Source of the DNA: Sulfuricella sp.
GTDB taxonomy: Bacteria; Pseudomonadota; Gammaproteobacteria; Burkholderiales; Sulfuricellaceae
Length of the DNA: 64,000 nt
Assembly: GCA_028713975.1 (NCBI GenBank)
Contig: JAQTNE010000003.1
Coordinates: 1-64,000, forward strand
Reading direction: 5' to 3'
The notes beneath the pieces are model-generated. The model saw nothing but the letters and a program-made list of their open reading frames with translations, was not told the origin of the DNA and searched no databases. The translations under genes and the position numbers were made by a program. Shown here piece by piece: positions 16,738 to 25,087 of the stretch (the first letter of the stretch is position 1; the number at the start of each line of letters is the position of its first letter).

Positions 16738-17241
16738 ATGGCAATCGTTACTCTGGAAGGCAGCCCCCTCGAAGTCCTCGGCCATTTCCCCCGGCCCGGC
16801 GAGTCGGTGCACGGCTTCATGCTGGTGGACAAGGATCTGAACGACGTGTCGCTGAGCCAGTTCGCCGGCAAGCGCAAGATTCTGAGCATCGTGCCGAGCA
16901 TCGACACGGCGGTGTGCGCGACTTCAACCCGCCAGTTCAACATGGAAGCCAGCAACCTGAAAAATACGGTGGTGCTGGTGATCTCCGCCGACCTCCCGTT
17001 TGCCCAGAAACGCTTCTGCGGTGCCGAGGGACTGGACAATGTCATCATGCTTTCGACTCTGCGCGGTCGCGATTTTGAGAAAGACTACGGCGTGCTGATC
17101 AAGACCCATCCACTGGCCGGCCTGTGCGCACGGGCCGTGATCGTGCTCGACGAGAACGACATTGTGCTGTATTCGCAACTGGTGCCGGAAATCACCAGCG
17201 AACCCGATTACGATGCCGCGCTGGCTGCGGTGAAAGGATAA
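16738..17241 (+). CDS. tpx: Thiol peroxidase (Tpx, atypical 2-Cys peroxiredoxin)
   Basis: Tpx reduces hydrogen peroxide and organic peroxides with electrons from thioredoxin. The 167-residue length, peroxidatic Cys60 in [16 protein letters not shown] and resolving Cys94 in [10 protein letters not shown] match the E. coli spacing (34 residues). An AAGGAG site precedes the ATG. The gene sits between gcvPA and gcvPB, 43 bases after the first and 8 bases before the second, all on the same strand, so it is probably expressed with the glycine cleavage operon and under riboswitch control. Confidence 0.96.
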   Translation: MAIVTLEGSPLEVLGHFPRPGESVHGFMLVDKDLNDVSLSQFAGKRKILSIVPSIDTAVCATSTRQFNMEASNLKNTVVLVISADLPFAQKRFCGAEGLDNVIMLSTLRGRDFEKDYGVLIKTHPLAGLCARAVIVLDENDIVLYSQLVPEITSEPDYDAALAAVKG

Positions 17242-17249
17242 CCCTCAGT

Positions 17250-18704
17250 ATGCTGATTTTTGAACTCTCCCGCCCCGGTCGCAAAAATCCGTCTCAGGCT
17301 CCTGCTCCACAGCCTGAGGCGAGCGGCATCCCCGCCCATTTGCGCCGCGCCGACAAACCGCTGCTGCCCGAAGTTTCCGAGATGGACGCGGTGCGCCATT
17401 ACACCCGGCTGTCACAGAAGAATTTTTCGATCGACACCCATTTCTACCCGCTCGGCTCCTGCACCATGAAATACAATCCGCGCGGCGCACACCAGATGGC
17501 GATGCTGCCGCAGTTTCTGGCGCGCCACCCGCTGGCACCGGAAACCACCGGCCAGGGCGTGCTGGCCTGCCTCTACGAGTTGCAGGAAATGCTCAAGGAC
17601 GTGACCGGCATGGCTGGCGTTTCGCTCACCCCGATGGCCGGAGCGCAGGGCGAGTTCGCCGGGGTCGCGATGATCCGCGCCTACCACGTTGCCCGCGGCG
17701 ACACGGCGCGCACCGAAATGCTGGTGCCGGACGCGGCGCACGGCACCAACCCGGCTTCGGCGGTGATGTGCGGCTACACCATCAAGGAAATCCCCACCGA
17801 CCATGACGGCAACGTCGATCTGGCCGCACTGCGGGCGGCGGTCGGGCCGCAAACCGCCGGCCTGATGCTGACCAACCCGTCCACGCTGGGGGTATTCGAG
17901 CAGAACATCCAGGAAATGCAAAAAATTGTGCACGAGGCCGGCGGCCTGCTTTACTACGACGGCGCCAACCTCAATGCCATTCTGGGCCGCGTCAAGCCGG
18001 GTGACATGGGCTTCGACGTGATTCACGTCAACCTGCACAAAACCTTTTCCACCCCGCACGGCGGCGGCGGACCCGGCTCCGGCCCGGTCGGCGTGAGTGA
18101 GCGCCTGCTGCCGTTCCTGCCGGTGCCCATCATAGCTCACGAGGATGGCCGCTACCGGCTGGTGACGGAACAAGGCCTGCCGCAAAGCATCGGCCACCTG
18201 TCCGCGTTCATGGGCAACACCGGCATCCTGCTGCGCGCCTACGCCTACGCGCGCATGCTGGGCGGCGAAGGAATGCGCCGCGTAGCGGATTTCGCCACTC
18301 TCAACGCCAACTACCTGATGGCGGAGCTGAAAAAAGCCGGTTTCGACATCGCGTTCCCGCAACGCCGCGCCAGCCACGAGTTCATCGTCACGCTCAAGGG
18401 GTTAAAGGAACAAACCGGCATCAACGCGATGGACGTTGCCAAGCGCTTGCTCGACAAAGGCTTCCACGCGCCGACCACTTATTTTCCGATGCTGGTGCCG
18501 GAATGCCTGCTGATCGAGCCGACCGAAACCGAATCGAAGCAGACGCTGGATGCCTTTGTGGCCGCCCTGAAAGAAGTTCTGGAAGAGGCTCACGCCAACC
18601 CGGAACTAGTCAAAGGCGCGCCCCACACCATGCCGGTACGCCGCCTGGATGACGTGAAAGCGGCGCGTGAACTCGATCTGGTGTGGAAAGCGCCAGCGGC
18701 GTGA
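17250..18704 (+). CDS. gcvPB: Glycine dehydrogenase (decarboxylating) subunit 2
   Basis: This 484-residue protein is the C-terminal half of the split P protein and binds pyridoxal phosphate through Lys264 in [20 protein letters not shown]. Other landmarks are [14 protein letters not shown] and [16 protein letters not shown] start at ATG 17250, 8 bases after tpx; [11 protein letters not shown] is the usual N-terminus of this subunit. Together with GcvPA, GcvH and GcvT it completes the glycine-specific part of the system; the shared lipoamide dehydrogenase is not in the window. Confidence 0.97.
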   Translation: MLIFELSRPGRKNPSQAPAPQPEASGIPAHLRRADKPLLPEVSEMDAVRHYTRLSQKNFSIDTHFYPLGSCTMKYNPRGAHQMAMLPQFLARHPLAPETTGQGVLACLYELQEMLKDVTGMAGVSLTPMAGAQGEFAGVAMIRAYHVARGDTARTEMLVPDAAHGTNPASAVMCGYTIKEIPTDHDGNVDLAALRAAVGPQTAGLMLTNPSTLGVFEQNIQEMQKIVHEAGGLLYYDGANLNAILGRVKPGDMGFDVIHVNLHKTFSTPHGGGGPGSGPVGVSERLLPFLPVPIIAHEDGRYRLVTEQGLPQSIGHLSAFMGNTGILLRAYAYARMLGGEGMRRVADFATLNANYLMAELKKAGFDIAFPQRRASHEFIVTLKGLKEQTGINAMDVAKRLLDKGFHAPTTYFPMLVPECLLIEPTETESKQTLDAFVAALKEVLEEAHANPELVKGAPHTMPVRRLDDVKAARELDLVWKAPAA

Positions 18705-18718
18705 CCCGGTTGCTGGCT

Positions 18719-18753
18719 ATCGCGGCCAGGAGACCGCTCCTACACGCAGGAGC
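18719..18753. repeat. REP-like palindromic repeat after gcvPB
   Basis: The segment ctatcgcggccaggagaccg continues into a perfect six-base hairpin GCTCCT-acacgc-AGGAGC (18736-18753), with a T6 run nine bases later (18762-18767). The composition resembles dispersed REP elements of gamma- and betaproteobacteria. It could also act as a weak terminator for the gcv operon. Confidence 0.45.
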
Positions 18754-18789
18754 CACCAACCTTTTTTAACCTTGATTACGGAAAACCCC

Positions 18790-19725
18790 ATGCGCACCCT
18801 GATTTGCGGCTCCATCGCCTTCGACACCATCATGGTGTTTCACGACCATTTCAAGAACCACATCCTGCCGGAGCAGATCCACATCCTCAACGTGTCTTTC
18901 CTGGTGCCGGACATGCGGCGCGAGTATGGCGGCTGCGCCGGCAACATCGCCTACAACCTGAAGATGATCGGCGGCGAGCCGCAGATCATGGCGACCGTGG
19001 GCGACGATTTCCAGCCTTACGCGAAGCGGCTGGAGAAGCTCGGCCTGGGGCAGGAGCATGTGCGCAGCGTTGCCGATACCTTCACCGCGCAGGCATTCAT
19101 CACCACCGATCTGGCGGACAACCAGATCACCGCTTTCCACCCTGGCGCCATGAACTATTCCCACCACAACCACATTGGCGACGCGAAGAACATCGGCCTG
19201 GGCATCGTCGCGCCGGACGGGCGCGAGGGCATGCTACAACACGCGCGCGAACTCCACGAAGCCGGCATCCCGTTCGTGTTCGATCCCGGTCAGGGTCTAC
19301 CGATGTTCAATGGTGAGGAGTTGATGAAGTTCGTCGAACTGGCAAGTTACGTTGCGCTCAACGACTACGAAGCGCAACTGCTGCAGGAACGCACCGGAAA
19401 AAATATCGAAGAGGTGGCAAAACTCGTCAAGGCGCTGATTGTCACAAGAGGCGCGCAAGGCTCGGAGATTTATGCCGATGGTCAACGTTACGACATTCCC
19501 TGCGTTAAGGCGAAAGAGATAGTCGATCCTACCGGCTGCGGCGATGCCTACCGCGCCGGCCTGCTGTACGGGATTTCAAACGGCATGGACTGGCAAACTA
19601 CCGGTCGCCTGGCCTCGCTGCTGGGCTCGGTCAAAATCGCCAGCCGCGGCGGACAGAACCACCACCTCGCGCGTGAAGAACTGCTTGCGCGTTTTAAAGA
19701 AATTTTTGGCACCAACCTTGAATAG
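18790..19725 (+). CDS. PfkB-family carbohydrate or adenosine kinase
   Basis: The 311-residue protein has the two PfkB signatures: an N-terminal EYGGCAGNIAYNLKMIGGEP and a C-terminal DPTGCGDAYRAGLLYG, where Asp252 is the expected catalytic base. FDPGQGLPMF and VALNDYEAQLL are also typical of ribokinase-like enzymes that phosphorylate sugars or nucleosides with ATP. The exact substrate is not visible; database names for close betaproteobacterial homologues often say adenosine kinase. I start at ATG 18790 (MRTLICGSIAFDTIM). A lipoprotein gene follows 10 bases downstream. Confidence 0.88.
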   Translation: MRTLICGSIAFDTIMVFHDHFKNHILPEQIHILNVSFLVPDMRREYGGCAGNIAYNLKMIGGEPQIMATVGDDFQPYAKRLEKLGLGQEHVRSVADTFTAQAFITTDLADNQITAFHPGAMNYSHHNHIGDAKNIGLGIVAPDGREGMLQHARELHEAGIPFVFDPGQGLPMFNGEELMKFVELASYVALNDYEAQLLQERTGKNIEEVAKLVKALIVTRGAQGSEIYADGQRYDIPCVKAKEIVDPTGCGDAYRAGLLYGISNGMDWQTTGRLASLLGSVKIASRGGQNHHLAREELLARFKEIFGTNLE

Positions 19726-19735
19726 GGGCTTAGCG

Positions 19736-20197
19736 ATGAATACCAATTTATTGAAACTGGCTGCGGCATTGGCAATATCCGTAACGATGCTGGGCGGCTG
19801 CGCCTCGAGCATGTCGGGCGGCGCTTATAGCCGCGGGCAGGCGCGCCAGGTGCAGGAAGTCCAGATGGGCGTGGTGGAGAGCGTGCGCCACGTCAAGATC
19901 GAGGGCACCCAAAGTCCGGTCGGAGCCGGCGCCGGCGCCGTGGTCGGCGGCATTGCCGGCAGCAATGTCGGGCAGGGCAAGGGCAGTACCGTCGGCGCAA
20001 TTCTGGGTGCCGTGGCTGGCGGTGTGGCGGGTTCGATGCTCGAAGAAGGTGTAATGAGCAAAAACGGCCTGGAAATCACCGTCAAACTGGAAAACGGTCG
20101 CCTCATCGCCGTGACTCAGGAAGCCGATGAACAATTCAATATCGGCGAACGGGTACGGGTGCTGTCTGGCGGCGGCGTGACACGCGTCAGCCATTGA
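19736..20197 (+). CDS. Glycine-zipper outer membrane lipoprotein (SlyB-like)
   Basis: This 153-residue protein has a lipoprotein signal ending in the lipobox LGGC, so it is lipid-anchored. Two Gly/Ala-rich zipper stretches follow (GAGAGAVVGGIAGSNVGQ and GAILGAVAGGVAGSML), then a beta-rich C-terminal part. This is the 17-kDa antigen/SlyB/Pcp layout. Such proteins support outer membrane integrity. It follows the PfkB kinase closely and is likely cotranscribed. Confidence 0.88.
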   Translation: MNTNLLKLAAALAISVTMLGGCASSMSGGAYSRGQARQVQEVQMGVVESVRHVKIEGTQSPVGAGAGAVVGGIAGSNVGQGKGSTVGAILGAVAGGVAGSMLEEGVMSKNGLEITVKLENGRLIAVTQEADEQFNIGERVRVLSGGGVTRVSH

Positions 20198-20264
20198 GCC
20201 CGATCAATCTACTAGTCTAATAGACATTATTCATGTCAAGACGGGCGGATGCCGTGCGAACCAG

Positions 20265-20369
20265 CCTCCTCCCCCTTTGCAAAAGGGGGATTGAGGGGGA
20301 TTTAGCGGTAACGGCTGTTTGCCCCGCTTTTAAATCCCCCCTAGCCCCCCTTCTTCAAAGGGGGGGAAT
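20265..20369. repeat. Inverted repeat with C/G-run arms upstream of plsC
   Basis: The left arm (20265-20303) contains cccccttt, aaaaggggga and ttgaggggga. The right arm (~20331-20369) carries the reverse complement pattern, ending caaagggggg. About 27 bases separate the arms. This looks like the widespread proteobacterial repeat whose ends read 'ccccctttgcaaaggggga', possibly a MITE-like element. No coding frame is inside it. Confidence 0.7.
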
Positions 20370-20410
20370 CTCTCTATTTCAGCGTGACTGGCTATTAAGG
20401 CCGCAGCCTG

Positions 20411-21193
20411 ATGTGGTTGTTTCGCTTAGCTAGATTATTGCTGCACCTGCTGGCAGGTGTGATGAAAGCAGCATTCCTGTTTCCCCTGGTCACCTCGGCG
20501 CGACGCATCGACCTGATCCGCACCTGGTCGCTTCGTCTGCTCGCCATTCTGAAAATCAAGCTGGATATCAAGGGTAGCCCCCCCGAAATTTCGGCGGGGA
20601 ATATCCTGTTTGTCGCCAATCACATTTCCTGGCTGGATATTTACCTGTTCGACGCGGTGCGCCCGGTGCGCTTCGTTTCCAAGGCTGAAGTGCGGGGCTG
20701 GCCGGTGATCGGCTGGCTGGCGGTAAAAGTTGGGACCATCTTTATCGAACGAGCACGGCGTCACGATACGGCGCGCGCCAATCAGGCGGTGCATGACGCG
20801 CTCAAAGCCGGAGATTGCGTAGCCGTATTTCCCGAAGGCACCACCAGCGATGGTTCACGGCTGCGCCCGTTTCACGCTTCCTTGCTGCAACCGGCCATCG
20901 ACAGCGGCGCACGATTGTGGCCGGCGGCGATCCGTTACCTAAACCAGGATAGCTCGCCGAGCGTGGCGTCCGCCTATATCGACGAGATGAGCTTTGCCGA
21001 TTCCCTGTTCCGGATATTGAAGACGCCGCAACTGGTCGCCGAAATTACCTATCTGGAGCCATTGCCGGCGCAGGGTCGCAGCCGGCGCGAACTGGCCGCC
21101 CTGGCCGAAAACGCTATCGCCAGCTGGTTGAACCTGGCAGCTCCTTGCAGGAAACCTGGAAAACCCGCTTGTCCTCCAGACGCACCGCAGTAA
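20411..21193 (+). CDS. plsC: 1-acyl-sn-glycerol-3-phosphate acyltransferase
   Basis: PlsC acylates lysophosphatidic acid to phosphatidic acid at the inner membrane. The 260-residue protein has a hydrophobic N-terminus and the acyltransferase motifs NHISWLD (His71, Asp76) and FPEGTTSDG (Glu142). The last ~27 residues are encoded in an 80-base convergent overlap with apaH and are Pro/Cys-rich (PCRKPGKPACPPDAPQ), not typical of the family, so the end may be a read-on into apaH. A related lysophospholipid acyltransferase role is possible. Confidence 0.9.
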   Translation: MWLFRLARLLLHLLAGVMKAAFLFPLVTSARRIDLIRTWSLRLLAILKIKLDIKGSPPEISAGNILFVANHISWLDIYLFDAVRPVRFVSKAEVRGWPVIGWLAVKVGTIFIERARRHDTARANQAVHDALKAGDCVAVFPEGTTSDGSRLRPFHASLLQPAIDSGARLWPAAIRYLNQDSSPSVASAYIDEMSFADSLFRILKTPQLVAEITYLEPLPAQGRSRRELAALAENAIASWLNLAAPCRKPGKPACPPDAPQ

Positions 21194-21941
21194 GCTGACC
21201 GCCCCACAGGCAGCCGGTATCCAGCGCCATCAGGTTGCTGCGCACCTCGAGGCCCAACGCCGACCAGTGGCCGAAAATAATCGTAGTGTCGCTACTCTTG
21301 CGCCCGGCAACTTCGTACCACGGCAGCAGGCCGGGCGGAACCATATCCGGCGGCTCCTTGTGAGAAAAATCCATTTCTCCCCCCGGCGTGCAAAAACGCA
21401 GGCGCGTCATGCCGTTGGTGATCAGGCGCAGCCGCGCCATGCCGCGCAGGTCTTTGTTCCAGACCGTGGGTTCATTGCCATACATGTGCCTGAAGAAATC
21501 CAGGTAATGCTTGCCGCGCAGTTCCTGCTCGACTTCCTGGGCGAGGGCGGCGGCTTTCTTGACCGACCACTGCGGCAGCAGGCCGGCGTGCACTAGCGCG
21601 TACTCGCCTTCGCTATAAAACAAATGCTGATGGCGCAACCAGTCGAATAATCCGGCGCGATCCGGCGCCGCCAGCACTTCGTCCAGCGTATCCTTGCGGT
21701 GCGGCTTGACGAAGCCGTAGGCCACCGCCAGCATGTGCAGGTCATGGTTGCCGAGCACGACGGTGGCGGTGTCGCCCAGCCCCTTGGCCCAACGCAGCAC
21801 CGCCAAGGAATCCGGCCCGCGGTTAACCAGATCGCCGACCAGCCAGACGCGGTCTTGCGCCGGGTCAAAACCGGTCTTGTCGAGCAGCAATTGCAGCGCC
21901 TGAAAACAGCCTTGTATGTCGCCGATGGCGTAAGTGGACAT
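21114..21941 (-). CDS. apaH: Symmetrical diadenosine tetraphosphatase
   Basis: ApaH splits Ap4A symmetrically to two ADP and also removes Np4 caps from RNA. The protein (275 residues from the ATG 21939-21941) starts MSTYAIGDIQGCFQALQLLL and has the metallophosphatase motifs GDIQG, WLVGDLVNRGPDS, VLGNHDLH, and the C-terminal FGHWSALG and ALDTGCLWGGQL. Five further codons upstream are open but the family start is at MSTYAIGD. It overlaps plsC by 80 bases tail to tail, and its start touches the heptamer inverted repeat. Confidence 0.95.
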   Translation of the reverse strand: MSTYAIGDIQGCFQALQLLLDKTGFDPAQDRVWLVGDLVNRGPDSLAVLRWAKGLGDTATVVLGNHDLHMLAVAYGFVKPHRKDTLDEVLAAPDRAGLFDWLRHQHLFYSEGEYALVHAGLLPQWSVKKAAALAQEVEQELRGKHYLDFFRHMYGNEPTVWNKDLRGMARLRLITNGMTRLRFCTPGGEMDFSHKEPPDMVPPGLLPWYEVAGRKSSDTTIIFGHWSALGLEVRSNLMALDTGCLWGGQLTAVRLEDKRVFQVSCKELPGSTSWR

Positions 21942-22048
21942 GGTAGCGAGTAGCAAATAGCAAGTAGCGAGATGCGGGTATTTTACAGGGGGCGCTTTAC
22001 CCCATGTGATAAAATTGCAGCCACTTGCTATTTGCTACTCGCCACTCC
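21942..22048. repeat. Heptamer inverted repeat filling the apaH-rep divergent gap
   Basis: The left arm (21943-21971) is built of gtagcga, gtagcaa, atagcaa, gtagcga. The right arm (~22019-22047) reads as the reverse complement of gtggcga, gtagcaa, atagcaa, gtggc. The arms enclose ~45 bases that include ttttacaggg and gataaaat, the only obvious space for divergent promoters. The element begins at the base after the apaH start codon and ends at the base before the rep ATG. Confidence 0.85.
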
Positions 22049-24037
22049 ATGCTCTCCCACCTCAACGCTCCCCAACGCGAAGCCGTAAAATACCTGGATG
22101 GCCCGCTGCTGGTTCTGGCCGGCGCCGGTAGCGGCAAGACCCGCGTGATTACCCACAAGATCGCCTACCTGATCGAGGAATGCGGCATCTCGCCGGCGCA
22201 CATCGCCGCCATCACCTTTACCAACAAGGCGGCGCGCGAGATGTCGGAACGCGCGGCCAAGCTACTGCACGGCAAACCCAGTCGGGGGCTGACCGTAACT
22301 ACCTTCCACTCACTGGGCATGAAAATCCTGCGTCAGGAAGCCGCGCACCTCGGCTACAAACCGAAGTTCTCGATTTTCGATTCCGCCGACGCCGCCGGTG
22401 TGGTGAGCGATATTCTCAAGACCACCGACAAGAGCGAGATCCGGCAGGTGCAACAGACCATTTCGCTGTGGAAAAACGCGCTAGTTTCACCCGATGCGGC
22501 ACTGAAACTGTCAGCAGACGAACGGGAACAGCAAACCGCGAAAATCTATCTGGCCTACCAGGACACCCTGCGCGCCTACCAGGCGGTGGATTTCGACGAC
22601 CTCATCCGGCTGCCGGTGGAGCTGTTCGGCGCCAACCCGGAAGTGCTGGAGAAATGGCGCGGCAAGCTGCGCTACCTGCTGATCGACGAATACCAGGACA
22701 CCAACAGCTGCCAGTACCAGTTGCTACGCCAACTGACCGGCGAACGCGGCGCGTTCACCGCCGTGGGCGACGACGACCAGGCGATCTACGGCTGGCGCGG
22801 CGCCGACATCAAGAACCTGCATACCCTGCGCGAGGATTACGAACGCCTGCACGTGGTCAAGCTGGAGCAGAACTACCGCTCCTGCATCCGCATCCTGCGC
22901 GTTGCCAACAGCCTGATCGCCAACAACACCAAACTGTTCGAGAAGAAGCTGTGGAGCGACCTCGGCCTGGGCGACCCGATCCACGTGTTGGCGGCGAAGG
23001 ACGAGGAGCACGAGGCGGAAAGCGTGGTGATGCGCCTGCTGGCGCACAAGTTCGAGCACCGCACGCGCTTCGCCGACTACGCCATCCTGTACCGCGGCAA
23101 CCACCAGGCGCGGGTGTTCGAGCAGCATTTGCGCAATGACCGTATCCCCTACCAGCTGAGCGGCGGCAGCTCGTTTTTCGACAAGACCGAGATCAAGGAT
23201 GTGATTGCCTACCTGCGTCTCTTGGCCAACAGCGACGACGATCCGGCCTTTATCCGCGCCGCCACCGCACCACGCAAGGGCATCGGCACGCAAACCCTGG
23301 AGAAGCTCGGCAACTACGCCGCCCAGCGCCACCTGAGCCTGTTTGCCGCAGCGTTTGAGGCTGGCACAGAAAGCCTGCTCGGCGCCAAACAGTTTGATGC
23401 CCTGATGGAGTTTTGCCGCTTCATCAACAACCTGCAAGACCGCGCCGAGCGCGAACCGGCTGCCGCCATCATCGACGACCTGCTCAAGGCGACCAGCTAC
23501 GAGGCCTACCTGTTCGACAGCGAAGAGCCGCGTGCCGCGCAAAGCAAATGGAACAACGTACTGGAATTTTCCGCCTGGCTGTCGAAGAAGGGCGAGGAAG
23601 ACGGCAAGAACATCATCGAACTGGCCCAGACCATCGCCCTGATCAACATCCTGGAGAACCGTGACGACGAAGATGTCGATGCGGTGCGCCTGTCTACCCT
23701 GCACGCGGCAAAGGGGCTGGAATATCCCCACGTATTTCTGGTCGGAGTGGAAGAAGGCATCCTGCCGCACCGCGAATGCGTCGAGGACGATGCCAAGGTA
23801 GAGGAAGAACGGCGCCTGATGTATGTCGGCATCACCCGCGCCCAGCGCGGACTGACCCTGAGCTATTGCGCCAAACGCAAGCGTGGCCGGGAGTGGCAAG
23901 CCTGCGAGCCAAGCCGCTTCATCGCCGAATTGGCGCAGGACGACTTGCGCATCAGCGGACGCGAACGCGCGCCGGAAGAGCAGAAAACCGAAGGTACCGC
24001 GCGGCTGGCGCAGATGAAGGCGATGCTGAAAAAATAA
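22049..24037 (+). CDS. rep: ATP-dependent DNA helicase Rep
   Basis: Rep is a superfamily 1A 3'-5' helicase that helps replication forks through protein-DNA blocks. From MLSHLNAPQREAVKYLDGP the protein has 662 residues and contains Walker A LAGAGSGKTRVITHKIAYL, FTNKAAREM, the TTFHSLGMKIL motif, Walker B LLIDEYQDTN, GDDDQAIYGWRGA, and the C-terminal STLHAAKGLEYPHVFLVG and RRLMYVGITRAQ. It is closer to Rep than to UvrD by its N-terminus and length. No Shine-Dalgarno is visible because a repeat arm directly precedes the ATG. An open frame extends eight codons into that arm. Confidence 0.93.
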   Translation: MLSHLNAPQREAVKYLDGPLLVLAGAGSGKTRVITHKIAYLIEECGISPAHIAAITFTNKAAREMSERAAKLLHGKPSRGLTVTTFHSLGMKILRQEAAHLGYKPKFSIFDSADAAGVVSDILKTTDKSEIRQVQQTISLWKNALVSPDAALKLSADEREQQTAKIYLAYQDTLRAYQAVDFDDLIRLPVELFGANPEVLEKWRGKLRYLLIDEYQDTNSCQYQLLRQLTGERGAFTAVGDDDQAIYGWRGADIKNLHTLREDYERLHVVKLEQNYRSCIRILRVANSLIANNTKLFEKKLWSDLGLGDPIHVLAAKDEEHEAESVVMRLLAHKFEHRTRFADYAILYRGNHQARVFEQHLRNDRIPYQLSGGSSFFDKTEIKDVIAYLRLLANSDDDPAFIRAATAPRKGIGTQTLEKLGNYAAQRHLSLFAAAFEAGTESLLGAKQFDALMEFCRFINNLQDRAEREPAAAIIDDLLKATSYEAYLFDSEEPRAAQSKWNNVLEFSAWLSKKGEEDGKNIIELAQTIALINILENRDDEDVDAVRLSTLHAAKGLEYPHVFLVGVEEGILPHRECVEDDAKVEEERRLMYVGITRAQRGLTLSYCAKRKRGREWQACEPSRFIAELAQDDLRISGRERAPEEQKTEGTARLAQMKAMLKK

Positions 24038-24180
24038 GGCGGCGGGCAAACCAGCCCGGAGTGGCGGCGGGTTGCCGGACCTGCGGTACTCATGCCATAC
24101 TCAATCCTGTCCGCCTGGAACCGGCGGGACAGATGGACTCGCAAACTGCGGAATTTCGGCGTGAGGAGGAGGGTCAAGGA

Positions 24181-25032
24181 ATGAAGCAAATTTTGGTCGC
24201 AACAGACTTCTCACAACATGCGGAAAGAGCGCTTGACCGCGCGGTGCTGCTGGCAACCGAACATCAGGCGGCGCTTGATGTCCTTCACGTGATCACCCCG
24301 GCATCGGTGGACGCGCTCTGTAATTTCTTGCCCGACCCCCGGCATGCTGTTGAAGAAAAACTCGCCAATTCATTATCTGCGCAGCTTTACCACATTATCG
24401 ACCGGGTGAAGCCCGAGCGACCCATAACAATTCGGCCCCACGTCAGGATTGCCGAAGTCGAAGCCGGCATTATCGAAGCAGCGGAGTCCTGCGGTGCCGA
24501 TCTGATCGTTCTCGGAAGTCACGGCGAACACTTTGCCCACGAGCTGTTTGTCGGCACCACGGCGGAAAATGTTCTCGCCAGGGGAACGTGGCCGGTTTTG
24601 GTCGCCAGGGAAATCGCCGTCGCGCCATATGGCAAGATCGGCGTGCCCGTTGATTTCTCCGAGCAATCGGCGATCGCATTTCGCAAGGCGTCCGAACTGG
24701 CTCCGAATGCGATGACCTGTTTGTTGCATGCCTTTCAGATTCCACATCACGAACGTCTCCGCCAGCTCGGCGCGACCGAAGAGCAAATCAAACGCTACCG
24801 CTCCGAATTTTACGACCACGCCACTCGGGAAATCGACAAACTGGCTGCCGGAAGGGAAGATGACCGCATTTCGCGAGTGGTTGAAATGGGCTACCCGCCG
24901 ACCATGATACGGCGGTGGACAGAGAAGCTTCATTTCGACCTCATCGTGATGGGGAAGCACGGCGACCGACTGGGCAGCGTTGTCAGGCACGCCCTGCATA
25001 ACAGCGCTTGCGACGTAATGATTGTCGGATGA
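24181..25032 (+). CDS. Tandem universal stress protein (two UspA domains)
   Basis: The 283-residue product contains two UspA folds. The first starts MKQILVATDFSQHAERALDRAV and ends with LIVLGSHGEHFAHELFVGTTAENVL, where the GxxG-x9-GS/T-type ATP motif is only partly kept (GSHG present). The second starts IAVAPYGKIGVPVDFSEQSA and ends LIVMGKHGDRLGSVVRHALHN. Such proteins help survival under stress; nucleotide binding is not certain. I start at ATG 24181, after GGAGG, where homology to Usp begins. The downstream cyclase frame opens within the last codons of this gene. Confidence 0.9.
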   Translation: MKQILVATDFSQHAERALDRAVLLATEHQAALDVLHVITPASVDALCNFLPDPRHAVEEKLANSLSAQLYHIIDRVKPERPITIRPHVRIAEVEAGIIEAAESCGADLIVLGSHGEHFAHELFVGTTAENVLARGTWPVLVAREIAVAPYGKIGVPVDFSEQSAIAFRKASELAPNAMTCLLHAFQIPHHERLRQLGATEEQIKRYRSEFYDHATREIDKLAAGREDDRISRVVEMGYPPTMIRRWTEKLHFDLIVMGKHGDRLGSVVRHALHNSACDVMIVG

Positions 25033-25087
25033 ACCGTTTCGTTGCCGCAAAGGCGGCATCCCATCGTGGAAAGCCTTCTGGAAAACA

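Noticed and set aside
7519-22048. The clustered short repeats as a possible CRISPR array.
   Set aside because: Units are 7-9 bases without unique spacers of constant length and occur as inverted arms; no cas gene is nearby.
22724-24049. A 441-codon minus-strand open frame opposite rep.
   Set aside because: Shadow of the rep coding sequence; Gln/Val/Ala-rich with no family signature.
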